64,000 bases of DNA from Alteromonas sp. LOR (GTDB lineage: Bacteria > Pseudomonadota > Gammaproteobacteria > Enterobacterales > Alteromonadaceae). Positions 44,486 through 54,293 of the stretch are shown piece by piece. The position numbers and the translations under genes are program-made. Positions within the stretch are counted from its first letter, which is position 1, and the number at the start of each line of letters is the position of its first letter. Under the pieces are notes generated by a model, which saw nothing but the letters and a program-made list of their open reading frames with translations, was not told the origin of the DNA and made no database searches. The stretch lies in the NCBI RefSeq assembly GCF_000753865.1, contig NZ_JQFW01000015.1:615916-679915 (forward strand), written 5' to 3'.

Positions 44486-47386
44486 ATGTTTAAAAAATCT
44501 AAAATCGCCACTTCTATAAAGTTGGCGGGCGCACTTAGTTTTGCAGCTGCTGCAAGCATCAGTGCACCGGTTTTCGCTCAAGAAGACGCTCAAGTTGACG
44601 AAAAGAGCGTAGAGAAAGTTCAGGTTGTTGGTTCGCGTATCCGTAAAGTTGACTTCGTAAGTAACGCACCAGTAGCAACAGTTGGCATCGAGCAGTTCGA
44701 ACTAACTAACTCAGTTAACACTGAAGCACTTCTTAACACATTACCGCAAACTATCCCAGGTCTTGATCGTTCATCGAACAACCCAGGTGGCGGTATCGCT
44801 ACTGTTGACCTTCGTGGTTTAGGTACTAACAGAACGCTTGTTCTTGTAGACGGCATTCGCGCTGTACCTAGTACTTCAGGCGGTACGGTTGATATCAACA
44901 CTATCCCAGCGGCGCTAATCGAGAACGTTGAAGTTCTTACCGGTGGTGCATCAGCAGTATACGGTTCTGACGCGGTAGCTGGTGTTGTTAACTTCTCGCT
45001 TAAGAAGAACTTTGAAGGCGTAGATTTCAACACAAGTTTTGAAACCACCGAAGAAGGCGACGCTGAAATTTGGAACGGTTCATTAACACTTGGCGGAAAC
45101 TTCGCTGATGACCGCGGTAACGTTGTTGTAAGCATGCAGTACACTGAGCGTTCAGCTCTTTTTGCTGATTCTCGTGCTATTTCAAGCATTGCGTTAACTG
45201 ATGCTGCAGACGAAAACGGTAACCTTTTCCTTGAACCATTTGGTTCTTCTGGTGTTCCGGCAACTTCTGCATTCGTAAGTGGTTTACCTGAGTCATTCGG
45301 TGGTGCTGCAATCTTTAACCAAGACGGTAGTATTCGTCCGTTCGTTCAAGGTGGCGCTACAAACGACTTCTATAACTTTGCACCGGTTAACTACCTTCAG
45401 TTACCTCAGCAACGTCACAATATTACAGCAATGGGTCACTTCGAAGTAAGCGACACTGCTGAAATTTATATGCGTGGTAGCTTTGCGAACAGTGATGTTC
45501 CACAGCAGCTAGCTGCGACTCCTATTTTCCAAACGTCTACCTTCACATTAGATGGTAACCCGTTCATCGATCCAACTGCACAACAGATTTTATCTGACGC
45601 GGTAGGTGGTGACGTTGACACTGATGGCGACGGTATTGCTGATGAAGGTACTGCGTTCCTACGTCGTCGTCTTCTAGAAGTTGGTCCACGTATTGTTGAA
45701 GATGACAATACAATGTTCTCAATGCTTGGCGGACTTCGTGGTTCTTTCGGTGATTCAGCGTGGACGTATGATGCATACTTCCAAACTGGCCGTGTAAACC
45801 AAAACTCTATCCAACTTGGTAACGTTAATCGTGACCGTTACGACCAAGCGCTTCTTTTAGCGAAGGACGAGAATGGCGACGTTATCCTTGATGCCAACGG
45901 TAACCCGAGTTGTTCTGATACGGGAGCAAACGGTGGTCTAGTTGGTTGTTCACCAATGAATATTTTCGGTGAAGGCAATATGTCTGCTGACGCAGCTGAT
46001 TTTATCAGAACCCGCGTTAACTCTTCTTCTGAGTACGAGCAAAAGCTTTATGGCTTTAACATCAGCGGCGACACCATGGATTTCTTTGAACTTCCTGGCG
46101 GTCCAGTTGGTCTAGCGTTTGGTTTTGAACGCCGTGAAGAGAGCTTCTCTTTTGACCCGTCGCAAGATTTAGCTGCAGGTACAATTGCAGGCTTTAACGG
46201 TTCAGGTCCAGTATCTGGTGAGTTTGATGTAAACGAGTATTTCGTTGAAGCATACGTACCGCTTGTAGAAGGTCTTGAGTTTGCTGAGCTAATCGACTTA
46301 GAACTAGCCTATCGTTACGCTGACTGGTCAACAGTTGGTGGTGTAGACGCGTTTAAAGTAGCTGGTTCATGGACAATCAACGACGTAGTTCGTGTACGTT
46401 CAAGCTTCAACCGTGCTGTACGTGCGCCTAACATTGGTGAATTGTTCTCTCCTCAGAACGAAGGCTTCCCTTCTGCTGAAGATCCATGTTCATCTAAAGC
46501 AACTGATCAATCAGCTGCGGTAAGTGCAATTTGTACAGCTACTGGTGTTCCAGCTGATGCAGTATTTACTCCTACATTGGACGCAGTATCTGGTCAGACT
46601 CGCCAAGTAAGTGGTGGTAACCCGAATCTTCAGGAAGAATCTGCTGATACTTTCTCTCTAGGTTTTGTTGTTACGCCAATGGATGACCTAAACGTATCAA
46701 TCGATTACTTCGACATTGAAATTGAAGACGCAGTATTCGGCTTCGGTGGTGGTACAAACAACGTACTACAGAAGTGTTATGACCCAGAAGATGAGCTAGG
46801 CGGTGCAGGTTCAGCATTCTGTGACGTGGTAAACCGTCGCCCTGATGGCTCTATCGATTTCGTAGAAATCTTAAGCCAGAACGTTGGTGCGCTTAAACTT
46901 ACCGGTTTCGACATGGTAGCTGACTATGCAGCGGAAGTTGCTGGTGGCAACATGCGTATTAACTACCTTGGTACATACACAACTGAGAACTCGTTCCAAA
47001 CTGCAACTGGCGAGCCAGTAGTAGATTGTGCTGGTACATTCGGTAATACCTGTGGCGAGCCTACTCCTGAGTATGTTCACCGTATGACGGTAAGCTGGGG
47101 TATGGATGATTTCGACGCTCAGTTATTGTGGCGTTTTATCGGCGCGACAGAAGATGACGCCGATGGTACTACATACTTCCAAGAAGACACTGGTTCATTC
47201 AGCTATTTCGACCTTTCTGGTACATACCACTTAGGCGAAAACTATCGCTTGAATGCAGGTATTCGTAACTTGTTCGACCGTGAAGCACCACGCTTTGGTG
47301 ATAACGCAGAACAGTCAAATACTTATCCTGCAACATACGATGTGTTCGGTAGAACTTACTTCGTAGGTGTTACTGCTAGCTTCTAA
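44486..47386 (+). CDS. TonB-dependent outer-membrane receptor 2
   Basis: 966 residues. Signal peptide MFKKSKIATSIKLAGALSFA...VFAQ, TonB box VEKVQVVGSRI, plug with GGIATVDLRGLGTNRTLVLVDG and VEVLTGGASAVYGSDAVAGVVNF, barrel ending YFVGVTASF. Its N-terminus and leader match receptor 1, so the pair arose by duplication, but loops differ, pointing to related but distinct ligands. Codon bias is again strong. A terminator lies between it and the methyltransferase gene. Confidence 0.94.
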   Translation: MFKKSKIATSIKLAGALSFAAAASISAPVFAQEDAQVDEKSVEKVQVVGSRIRKVDFVSNAPVATVGIEQFELTNSVNTEALLNTLPQTIPGLDRSSNNPGGGIATVDLRGLGTNRTLVLVDGIRAVPSTSGGTVDINTIPAALIENVEVLTGGASAVYGSDAVAGVVNFSLKKNFEGVDFNTSFETTEEGDAEIWNGSLTLGGNFADDRGNVVVSMQYTERSALFADSRAISSIALTDAADENGNLFLEPFGSSGVPATSAFVSGLPESFGGAAIFNQDGSIRPFVQGGATNDFYNFAPVNYLQLPQQRHNITAMGHFEVSDTAEIYMRGSFANSDVPQQLAATPIFQTSTFTLDGNPFIDPTAQQILSDAVGGDVDTDGDGIADEGTAFLRRRLLEVGPRIVEDDNTMFSMLGGLRGSFGDSAWTYDAYFQTGRVNQNSIQLGNVNRDRYDQALLLAKDENGDVILDANGNPSCSDTGANGGLVGCSPMNIFGEGNMSADAADFIRTRVNSSSEYEQKLYGFNISGDTMDFFELPGGPVGLAFGFERREESFSFDPSQDLAAGTIAGFNGSGPVSGEFDVNEYFVEAYVPLVEGLEFAELIDLELAYRYADWSTVGGVDAFKVAGSWTINDVVRVRSSFNRAVRAPNIGELFSPQNEGFPSAEDPCSSKATDQSAAVSAICTATGVPADAVFTPTLDAVSGQTRQVSGGNPNLQEESADTFSLGFVVTPMDDLNVSIDYFDIEIEDAVFGFGGGTNNVLQKCYDPEDELGGAGSAFCDVVNRRPDGSIDFVEILSQNVGALKLTGFDMVADYAAEVAGGNMRINYLGTYTTENSFQTATGEPVVDCAGTFGNTCGEPTPEYVHRMTVSWGMDDFDAQLLWRFIGATEDDADGTTYFQEDTGSFSYFDLSGTYHLGENYRLNAGIRNLFDREAPRFGDNAEQSNTYPATYDVFGRTYFVGVTASF

Positions 47387-47401
47387 GCTTAGTTGTTAGA
47401 T

Positions 47402-47432
47402 AAAAAGGTGGGCATTATTGCCCACCTTTTTT
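47402..47432 (+). terminator. Intrinsic terminator of receptor 2
   Basis: AAAAAGGTGGGC (47402-47413) and GCCCACCTTTTT (47420-47431) form a 12-bp stem with a 6-nt loop and long T run. The next gene starts only about 20 nt later, so any co-transcription depends on read-through. Confidence 0.95.
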
Positions 47433-47451
47433 TTTACGTAAAAGGTAGATA

Positions 47452-48357
47452 ATGAACTCAGTAGAAGAGTGGAACCAATATTGGAACAGTGCCAGTGCAC
47501 CTCAATCCGATGCCTTGTTTACAGACGCTGAAGGTAAAGCGATAAAGGATTTTGTTGTCTTTTGGGAAGACTTCTTTAGTAACGGTGATAAAGACTCCCA
47601 CATCCTTGATGTAGCATGTGGTTCTGGTGCGTTATTCAAAAGTGTATCCCACTTACCCTTAAGCAATATCGCGGGGCTTGATTGCAGTGAACATGCACTA
47701 GCGCTTTTTAAAGAGGCCTTTCCTCACTCCCGCACTATGCTAAATTCATCTAAAGAGCTTCCCAGCGACGTTATAGGCACCTTTGATAAGGTTGTCAGCC
47801 AGTTCGGTATTGAATACTTGGGTAAAGAGACGTTAGCCAAATTGCCGTCGCAGCTAAAGAAAGGCGCAGAATTCGTCGCGCTTTGTCATTATCAAGATGG
47901 ACACATTCACAGCCGCTATGCCGCTGAAAAAAATGCGCTGGTGTTGCTGTCTGAATTAAAGGCAGTTGAACAAGCAAAACAACTGGCAACTGACTTATTT
48001 GTGAACCCAGACAGTGTTTTGCCGTCGATGTCGGCTTACTTCAAAACTCTTGAGGCTAATAAGCAGCACTGGAATGGGGGGGCTTTACATTTTATCCAAG
48101 GCGCTTACCAACTGCTTGGAAACTATAAGCAATACAATAAGAATGATATTGTGAATTGGATAGAGGGTATGGATAAGCAGCTACAGCTTGCTTACCAGAG
48201 AGTATCGGCCATATGTGACGTTGCGCTTTCAATGCAAGATGTAGACGATATTATTGCTATTTCCAATCAAGACCATCAATGTTGGACTGCCAAGCCCTTT
48301 TATATGGCTAACAGCAAACTTCCCGTAGCATGGGAACTAAGATTCAAAAAAGTGTAG
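47452..48357 (+). CDS. Class I SAM-dependent methyltransferase, substrate unknown
   Basis: 301 residues. Motif I is HILDVACGSGALFKSV (about residues 46-61), followed by IAGLDCSEHALALF and DKVVSQFGIEYL. After the Rossmann domain comes a helical C-terminal part (about 165-260). AAGGTAG precedes the ATG. It is followed after 5 nt by a TPR/oxygenase gene, so the two are translationally close. I do not recognise a specific family member; a small-molecule or peptide substrate connected with the flanking receptors is only a guess. Confidence 0.8.
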   Translation: MNSVEEWNQYWNSASAPQSDALFTDAEGKAIKDFVVFWEDFFSNGDKDSHILDVACGSGALFKSVSHLPLSNIAGLDCSEHALALFKEAFPHSRTMLNSSKELPSDVIGTFDKVVSQFGIEYLGKETLAKLPSQLKKGAEFVALCHYQDGHIHSRYAAEKNALVLLSELKAVEQAKQLATDLFVNPDSVLPSMSAYFKTLEANKQHWNGGALHFIQGAYQLLGNYKQYNKNDIVNWIEGMDKQLQLAYQRVSAICDVALSMQDVDDIIAISNQDHQCWTAKPFYMANSKLPVAWELRFKKV

Positions 48358-48362
48358 CAACT

Positions 48363-50201
48363 ATGTACGACCTACAAAAAACCTTGAGCCTGCATCAAGA
48401 GGGTAAATTAGATATCGCGGCTAAGAGCTATCAGGCTTTGCTCGCAAAAAGCCCTAATGATATCAATGTAAATTTTCTGTATGGAAAGCTGCTTAACGAT
48501 ACACAGCAGCCCAAAAGGGCAGAGGCATTATTGCGTAAAGCGTATAATGCGGTCTCGACAAATGTGGGCATTTTAACGGAGTATGCAAAATGCATGTTGT
48601 CGCTAGGTAAAAGTGAGGACGTCATTGGCCTACTGTCGAATCATTGTAAAACGTCGGTAGAGCTGTCTAAGCTCTTTCTTAAAGCGCAGCACCTTGTGTG
48701 TAATACCGCCGAACTTACCGAGCACTATCATAAACAATTATCTTACTGGAATGACTCAAGCAGTCTGATGCTAGTGATGGCTCAGCTTTGTGATGATAGG
48801 GGAGAGCTCACTGCTTCATGTGATATCTACCTTAAGATTCTCAATAAAGACCCTAACAATGTATTAGCCCTTCACAATTTAGCCACAATTAAGAGACGGC
48901 TAGAGTTGCCTAAAGACGCTCTTGCGTTACTTAAGCGAGCACAAGCTCTGGGCCTCGATTCTTTTCAGTTGCACCATAATCTGGGTAATGCTTTTTCTGA
49001 TCTCAATGATATCGATAGCGCAATAGCCGCATATTCAAAAGCGATATCACTCAATCCCTATTATATTGATAGCTACAAAAATTTAGCCGCACTTTACAGT
49101 GAATCAGGCGACATTGGCTCTGCAATCGCGCTGTATGAAAACGCTATATCTGCCAATACGATATCTAAAGACATCATTCTAGAATTGATAAGAAACTATT
49201 TACGTGTAGGAAACACTGAAAAAGCAAAACTGCTAATTTCAAAATATTTTTCTGCTGGCGAGGGCTTTGCAAAAGACAGTGTTGATTTATATGACACCGA
49301 CACCGACACCGACACTGACGGGGACATTGCGCTGGTTAATGCCGAAATAAAATATCTAGAAAATGATATTGCAGGTGCTTTTGATGCGCTATTTGGCACA
49401 ACAAAGGACATAAAGTCAGACAAGGTACTGCTTCAGTGCGCAAAGTATGCAATTCAAACAAACAATACGTCTTTTGTTTTAGAACACATGCCTGAACTCA
49501 CCAATAATAAAGACAGTGCAGTGATGGCAAAAGCTTATCTCACACTTGCCGAGCGTTTGTCAGGCCAAAACGCCCATAGGCAAAGTTACTGTCACTATGA
49601 AAGCCTAGTAAAAACCTTTGAACTTCCCGATGCTATATCTCGTGATGGTGCTGCCGATTTTTGTAAAAAGCTTAGTGCCTATCTATCCAGTCAACACACA
49701 GCCAAATCTGCGCCTTTGCAACAGACACTGAACGGCGGAACTCAGACTAGGGGAAATATATTCTCTCAGACTGACAACGAACTCATAGTATGCTTAAAAG
49801 CATTTTGCGAACAGTCAATTAAAGACTATATAAGCGAACTTGATAGCGTCGCGCAGGCTCATCCATATCTACCCGCGTTGTCTAACGACATAAAATTTGT
49901 CGGTGCCTGGTCGGTAAATTTGAGTAACAAGGGGTACCACACAAACCACGTGCATCCAGAAGGCGGCTTGAGTGCGGTGTTTTACGTAGATATACCTAAT
50001 AATCTTAATAAAAGTAATGAAGAGGGGCATCTCGTGTTTGGCAAGCCTAACTTTGATTTGCCCCAAGATTTAACCCATGAATATTCAGTCATGCCAGAAA
50101 TAGGTAAGCTGGTTGTGTTTCCCTCTTACTTTTGGCACGGAACAATCCCTTTTCATTCATCAGAAAAACGACTGACTGTCGCCTTCGATGTTTCATCCTA
50201 A
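48363..50201 (+). CDS. TPR protein with C-terminal 2OG-Fe(II) oxygenase-like domain
   Basis: 612 residues. About the first 430 are tetratricopeptide repeats (for example NDIDSAIAAYSKAISLNPYYIDSYKNLAALYSES). The last about 130 carry a double-stranded beta-helix of the 2OG-FeII_Oxy_5 type: NHVHPEGGLSAVFYVDIP with the first iron ligands, then GKLVVFPSYFWHGTIPF with the distal His and EKRLTVAFD with the 2-oxoglutarate Arg. The start at 48363 suits TPR phasing; the frame is open to 48330. An Asp-Thr repeat near residue 310 comes from a hexanucleotide array. Confidence 0.85.
   Translation: MYDLQKTLSLHQEGKLDIAAKSYQALLAKSPNDINVNFLYGKLLNDTQQPKRAEALLRKAYNAVSTNVGILTEYAKCMLSLGKSEDVIGLLSNHCKTSVELSKLFLKAQHLVCNTAELTEHYHKQLSYWNDSSSLMLVMAQLCDDRGELTASCDIYLKILNKDPNNVLALHNLATIKRRLELPKDALALLKRAQALGLDSFQLHHNLGNAFSDLNDIDSAIAAYSKAISLNPYYIDSYKNLAALYSESGDIGSAIALYENAISANTISKDIILELIRNYLRVGNTEKAKLLISKYFSAGEGFAKDSVDLYDTDTDTDTDGDIALVNAEIKYLENDIAGAFDALFGTTKDIKSDKVLLQCAKYAIQTNNTSFVLEHMPELTNNKDSAVMAKAYLTLAERLSGQNAHRQSYCHYESLVKTFELPDAISRDGAADFCKKLSAYLSSQHTAKSAPLQQTLNGGTQTRGNIFSQTDNELIVCLKAFCEQSIKDYISELDSVAQAHPYLPALSNDIKFVGAWSVNLSNKGYHTNHVHPEGGLSAVFYVDIPNNLNKSNEEGHLVFGKPNFDLPQDLTHEYSVMPEIGKLVVFPSYFWHGTIPFHSSEKRLTVAFDVSS
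49293..49316. repeat. Hexanucleotide repeat in the TPR-oxygenase gene
   Basis: Four GACACC-type units (the last GACACT) in frame encode Asp-Thr repeated four times. Unit gain or loss would keep the reading frame. Confidence 0.92.
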
Positions 50202-50233
50202 TCAACCTACTTCAAATCATTGACGAGTAACTA

Positions 50234-50932
50234 ATGAATACCCCTTTTAACAATGACATAGACCTGAGTGAATTTAAAAATACCTTCGCTGATAGTGGCA
50301 AAGTAAGAGTTAACGAAATATTGCCCTTCGAAAATGCTGCGCATTTATATCAAGCACTGAGTGAGCGATTTATATTTGATAATGCTATGGCGATAGATGG
50401 ACAAAATATTGTTGTGTCGCCAGATGAGTGGAAAGCGCTTACAGATGAGCAAAAAAAGCAGACCTACTTCAAATTGATGGAAAACGCGGCAAAAGGAAAT
50501 GGATTCTCCTACGGAAGAAAATACATTACCGCTGATGAGCCCGACGAACTTATTAGGTCGTTTTATACGGTATTAAACAGTGAAGATGTTCTCAATGTGA
50601 TGAGCGACCTCACTGGTGTTGGAGAACTCAATTATGCCAGTATGCAGGTAACGCGATTTATACCCGGGCAGTTTCTTACTCGTCATAAAGATGTTGTAGA
50701 TGCTGAGGGACGTAAATTGGCCTATGTATTTAACCTATCTCCCGAGTGGCATCCAGATTGGGGAGGACTGCTTCAATTCTTTAATGAAGATGGTACTACC
50801 AGTGAAAGTTGGACGCCAAACTTTAATACGCTCAGTCTGTTTACCGTTGAAAATATTCACAGCGTGACGTATCTAACTCCGTTTGCTAAAAAACCAAGGT
50901 TTTCAATAACAGGCTGGTTTGGCAAGCGATGA
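50234..50932 (+). CDS. 2OG-Fe(II) oxygenase, prolyl-4-hydroxylase-like
   Basis: 232 residues. Iron ligands His151 and Asp153 (TRHKDVVD) and His209 (ENIHSVTYL), with Arg222 (KKPRFSITGWFG) for 2-oxoglutarate, give a complete HxD...H...R set. VFNLSPEWHPDWGGLLQFF is the usual intervening strand motif of the P4H group. Such enzymes hydroxylate Pro, Asp or other side chains in proteins or peptides. It follows the TPR-oxygenase by 32 nt. Substrate unknown; the peptide or protein handled at this locus is the obvious candidate. Confidence 0.88.
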   Translation: MNTPFNNDIDLSEFKNTFADSGKVRVNEILPFENAAHLYQALSERFIFDNAMAIDGQNIVVSPDEWKALTDEQKKQTYFKLMENAAKGNGFSYGRKYITADEPDELIRSFYTVLNSEDVLNVMSDLTGVGELNYASMQVTRFIPGQFLTRHKDVVDAEGRKLAYVFNLSPEWHPDWGGLLQFFNEDGTTSESWTPNFNTLSLFTVENIHSVTYLTPFAKKPRFSITGWFGKR

Positions 50933-51220
50933 CGGTTTGGTAAGGCGCTTCTTCGCAGACTTTATTTACAAACTAACAGTACACAAAATGCATTGTTGGC
51001 ATAACGTTTGTTTTTTAGTCAGACGACGCTTCATTTCAATGGTGTAAACATAGTGTTGCTTGACTAACCCTCACATTCCGTGTGAGTATAATAGGTTCGT
51101 AGTGCTGGTTAGCGCCTCATGCACTACATATTTGAAACAACATTGTAAAAATTTAATACGCCCCTTGCCCGAATATTTTCCTATCGGCGAGGATTCAAAT
51201 AAGAAATTTGGTTGGGAACT

Positions 51221-51991
51221 ATGTCCAAAATGAGCAAGAGAACTCTTATTGCTTCTACTGTTACAGGTGCATTCGCACTAACAGGTAGCGCAGTCTCTGC
51301 AGATACCCTTGATGATCTTCACAGAGAAGAAGCAAAAATTCATGCGGCTGCAGCGAAATCGCAAGAAAAAATCAACACGTTGTTTGAACAATCTCAAGAA
51401 CTACTTGTTGAGTATCGTCAAACAGTAGACCAGACAGAAAACCTCAAAATCTACAATGATTATCTAGCTAGCCTTGTTGCTGACCAGCAGCGCGGCATCA
51501 ACTCATTGCAACGTCAGATTGACAGCATTGAAGAAACTAAGCAGGGCATCGTTCCGCTTATGTTCCGCATGATTGATAGCCTAGAGAAGTTTATCAAACT
51601 AGATCGTCCTATTCACTTAGACGAGCGTCTTCAGCGCGTTGAGCGTCTTCGCGACCTAATGGCTAACTCTAACGTTACTGTATCAGAGCAGTTCCGCCAG
51701 GTACTTGAAGCGTACCTTGTAGAAGTTGAATACGGTACTAAGATCAATTCATACCAAGGTACAATCGATGATGCAGGTACAGAAGTAACTGTTGATTTCT
51801 TCAACCTTGGTCGTGCAGCACTGCTTGCGCTTTCTCTTGATCAAACTCACGCGTGGGTTTGGAACAACGAGAGCCGTGCATGGGAAAAACTTGGTGATGA
51901 ATATCTTTCATCAGTTGTTGATGCAGTTAAGATGGCAAATGGCGTCGTTCCTGCAGATCTCATCAAACTACCAATTAGTGCAGCGGAGTAA
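51221..51991 (+). CDS. DUF3450 periplasmic protein of the TonB2-type system
   Basis: 256 residues starting MSKMSKRTLIAS; a TTG at 51212 is a possible alternative. Signal peptide cleaving near VSADT, then a long coiled coil (about 25-120) and a C-terminal globular part (LALSLDQTHAWVWNNESRAW). It is always found in front of the long ExbB-type protein in these operons; its exact job is unknown. Codon use is highly biased, like the receptors, suggesting abundant synthesis. It is the first gene of a six-gene operon with 6 nt to the next. Confidence 0.9.
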   Translation: MSKMSKRTLIASTVTGAFALTGSAVSADTLDDLHREEAKIHAAAAKSQEKINTLFEQSQELLVEYRQTVDQTENLKIYNDYLASLVADQQRGINSLQRQIDSIEETKQGIVPLMFRMIDSLEKFIKLDRPIHLDERLQRVERLRDLMANSNVTVSEQFRQVLEAYLVEVEYGTKINSYQGTIDDAGTEVTVDFFNLGRAALLALSLDQTHAWVWNNESRAWEKLGDEYLSSVVDAVKMANGVVPADLIKLPISAAE

Positions 51992-51997
51992 TAGTTA

Positions 51998-53356
51998 ATG
52001 AAACCAGTATTCAAATCTCTTTTAGCCGCTGTGACACTTGCAGTTGCGGCAACCGGAGCACAGGCTCAGGAAGCAAAGAGCCTTAAGGATCTGCTTGACC
52101 AGGTTCAGCAGAACCGTGTTTCTGAAGCACGCTTAGACAAGCAACGTGAGGCTGAGTTTCAGTCTGCTCGTGCTGACAAGCAAGCGCTTCTAAGAAAAGC
52201 ACAAAACGAACTAAAAGCAGAAGAAGATCGTGGCGATCGTCTACAACAGCAATTTTCTGACAACGAAGTAACGTTGAACGAAAAAGCGGCTGAACTAGAC
52301 CAAGCTACAGGTACTCTTGGTGAGATGTTTGGTGTTGTACGTCAAGCGTCATCAGAAGCATTTGGTCGTATCTCTACGTCAATTGTAAGTGCCCAATACG
52401 CAGGTCGTGGTGAGTTCCTTGCTGCAATGTCAGAAGATTCTAAAGGTCTTCCTAACATTCAAGAACTAGAAGACCTATGGTTTGCACTTCAGAAAGAAAT
52501 GACTGAAGGCGGTGAAGTTGTTAAGTTTACTACTGAAGTTGTAAACCTAGACGGCGGTTCATCTCAACAAGAAATCGTACGTGTAGGTACGTTTAACCTT
52601 GTTGGTGCAGACGGTTATCTTGCATACGACGCAGAAGCAGAAGTTGTACAGCCTCTTGGCCGTCAGCCAGATGGTCACTTTGTATCTTCAGCAAATGACT
52701 TAGTATCTGCTACTTCTGGCCTAGTTCCTTTTTATGCTGACCCTTCTCAAGGTGCGATCCTTGGTCTGTTAAAGCAAAAAGCAACTATGTCTGAGCGCTA
52801 TCACGCTGGTGGACCGGTAGGTTACACAATTACAGTGATGCTAGTTATCGGTTTGCTTATCGGTGTTTACAAGCTAATTACGCTTACTGTTGTTGGCGGC
52901 AAAATGCGCTCACAGCTTAAAAACGTAAACAACCCGTCTGAAGGCAACCCTCTTGGTCGTATCCTTAAAGTATACGGCGAGAACAAAAATGCTGACGCAG
53001 AAAACTTAGAACTTAAACTTGATGAAGCTATTCTTCGTGAACTTCCACGTATCGAAAGCGGTATCAACGTAATTAAGATCTTCGCAGCGATTGCACCTCT
53101 ACTAGGTCTACTAGGTACAGTACTTGGTATGATTGAGACATTCCAAACCATCACATTGTTCGGTACTGGTGACCCACGTATGATGGCAGGAAGTATCTCA
53201 ATGGCTCTTGTAACTACAGCTCAGGGTATCATTGCGGCACTACCGCTAATCCTTACTCACAGCATCGTAGCTTCTCGCAGCAAGTCAATCATCCATATTC
53301 TTGATGAGCAAACTGCGGGTATCGTAGCTGCTCACTCAGAGTCGGAGAAGGCGTAA
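51998..53356 (+). CDS. Long MotA/TolQ/ExbB proton-channel protein (TtpC-like)
   Basis: 452 residues. Signal peptide MKPVFKSLLAAVTLAVAATGAQAQ, periplasmic coiled coil (about 25-110) and mixed domain, then three membrane helices with the MotA/TolQ/ExbB core IKIFAAIAPLLGLLGTVLGMIETFQ and SISMALVTTAQGIIAALPL. This large ExbB homologue corresponds to TtpC of Vibrio TonB2 systems, needed beside the short ExbB. Translation is coupled to exbB (1 nt gap). Confidence 0.92.
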   Translation: MKPVFKSLLAAVTLAVAATGAQAQEAKSLKDLLDQVQQNRVSEARLDKQREAEFQSARADKQALLRKAQNELKAEEDRGDRLQQQFSDNEVTLNEKAAELDQATGTLGEMFGVVRQASSEAFGRISTSIVSAQYAGRGEFLAAMSEDSKGLPNIQELEDLWFALQKEMTEGGEVVKFTTEVVNLDGGSSQQEIVRVGTFNLVGADGYLAYDAEAEVVQPLGRQPDGHFVSSANDLVSATSGLVPFYADPSQGAILGLLKQKATMSERYHAGGPVGYTITVMLVIGLLIGVYKLITLTVVGGKMRSQLKNVNNPSEGNPLGRILKVYGENKNADAENLELKLDEAILRELPRIESGINVIKIFAAIAPLLGLLGTVLGMIETFQTITLFGTGDPRMMAGSISMALVTTAQGIIAALPLILTHSIVASRSKSIIHILDEQTAGIVAAHSESEKA

Positions 53357-53357
53357 T

Positions 53358-53882
53358 ATGAATTACCTGATTGGATTATTTGAATCGGTCAGGGACTTTA
53401 TCGCTACCGGCGGTGACGTGCTTTACTTCGTCGCTGCCGCGCTCTTTCTCATGTGGGTTTTAATGATTGAGCGTTATTGGTATTTAACCTCTGTTTTTCC
53501 AAAGGTGAAGAAAAACATCATCGCTAATTGGGATGCACGAGCAGATACTACTTCATGGTATGCGCATAGAATCCGTGACGCGTGGATTTCTCAAGCGTCA
53601 GACGACTTAACCGCAAGAATGCTAATCATAAGAACGATTATTGCAATGTGTCCTTTAATTGGACTACTTGGAACAGTAACCGGGATGATCAGCGTTTTCG
53701 AGACAATGGCCACACAAGGAACCAGTAATGCACGTCTTATGGCATCTGGTATCTCTATGGCTACAATCCCGACAATGGCGGGAATGGTAGCGGCGCTATC
53801 TGGGCTGTTTATCAGTTCACGTCTTGAAGCGAAAGTGAAGCTGGCAAGAGAAGGGCTAGTTGATAGCCTGCCACATCATTAG
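53358..53882 (+). CDS. exbB: ExbB-type biopolymer transport protein
   Basis: 174 residues with three membrane helices and the channel motif CPLIGLLGTVTGMISVFETMA followed by SGISMATIPTMAGMVAALSGL. With ExbD it forms the proton-driven motor that powers TonB. GGAGAAGG inside the preceding gene acts as its ribosome binding site. Confidence 0.95.
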   Translation: MNYLIGLFESVRDFIATGGDVLYFVAAALFLMWVLMIERYWYLTSVFPKVKKNIIANWDARADTTSWYAHRIRDAWISQASDDLTARMLIIRTIIAMCPLIGLLGTVTGMISVFETMATQGTSNARLMASGISMATIPTMAGMVAALSGLFISSRLEAKVKLAREGLVDSLPHH

Positions 53883-53893
53883 AGAGAGAGATT

Positions 53894-54292
53894 ATGCCTC
53901 GAAAAGTCAGAACCGAGGAAGAAGATGCACAGATTGACATGACTCCCATGTTGGATATTGTCTTTATCATGCTTATCTTCTTCATCGTTACCACTGTTTT
54001 CGTTAAAGAAGCAGGGATTGAAGTTAACAAGCCAGATGCGAATCAGGCGGTTCTTCACAAAAACGCAAACATCTTTATCGCCGTAACGGAAGATGGGAAT
54101 GTTTGGTTAGATAAACGTGAAGTAGCGCCAGATAGCGTAAGAGCGAATATAGAAAGACTGCTTACCGAGCAGCCAACTGACTATGTAATCATTCAAGCTG
54201 ATGTTAAAGCGAAGCATGGTTTAGTAGTTGAGATCATGGATCAGGTCAAAGCCGCTGGCGTTGACCGAGTCTCGGTAGCGGCAAGGGGATAA
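53894..54292 (+). CDS. exbD: ExbD-type biopolymer transport protein
   Basis: 132 residues. N-terminal membrane helix with the essential Asp in DMTPMLDIVFIMLIFFIVTTVF, then a periplasmic domain (IQADVKAKHGLVVEIMDQVKAAG). Partner of ExbB in proton use. Gap of 1 nt to tonB. Confidence 0.96.
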   Translation: MPRKVRTEEEDAQIDMTPMLDIVFIMLIFFIVTTVFVKEAGIEVNKPDANQAVLHKNANIFIAVTEDGNVWLDKREVAPDSVRANIERLLTEQPTDYVIIQADVKAKHGLVVEIMDQVKAAGVDRVSVAARG

Positions 54293-54293
54293 G

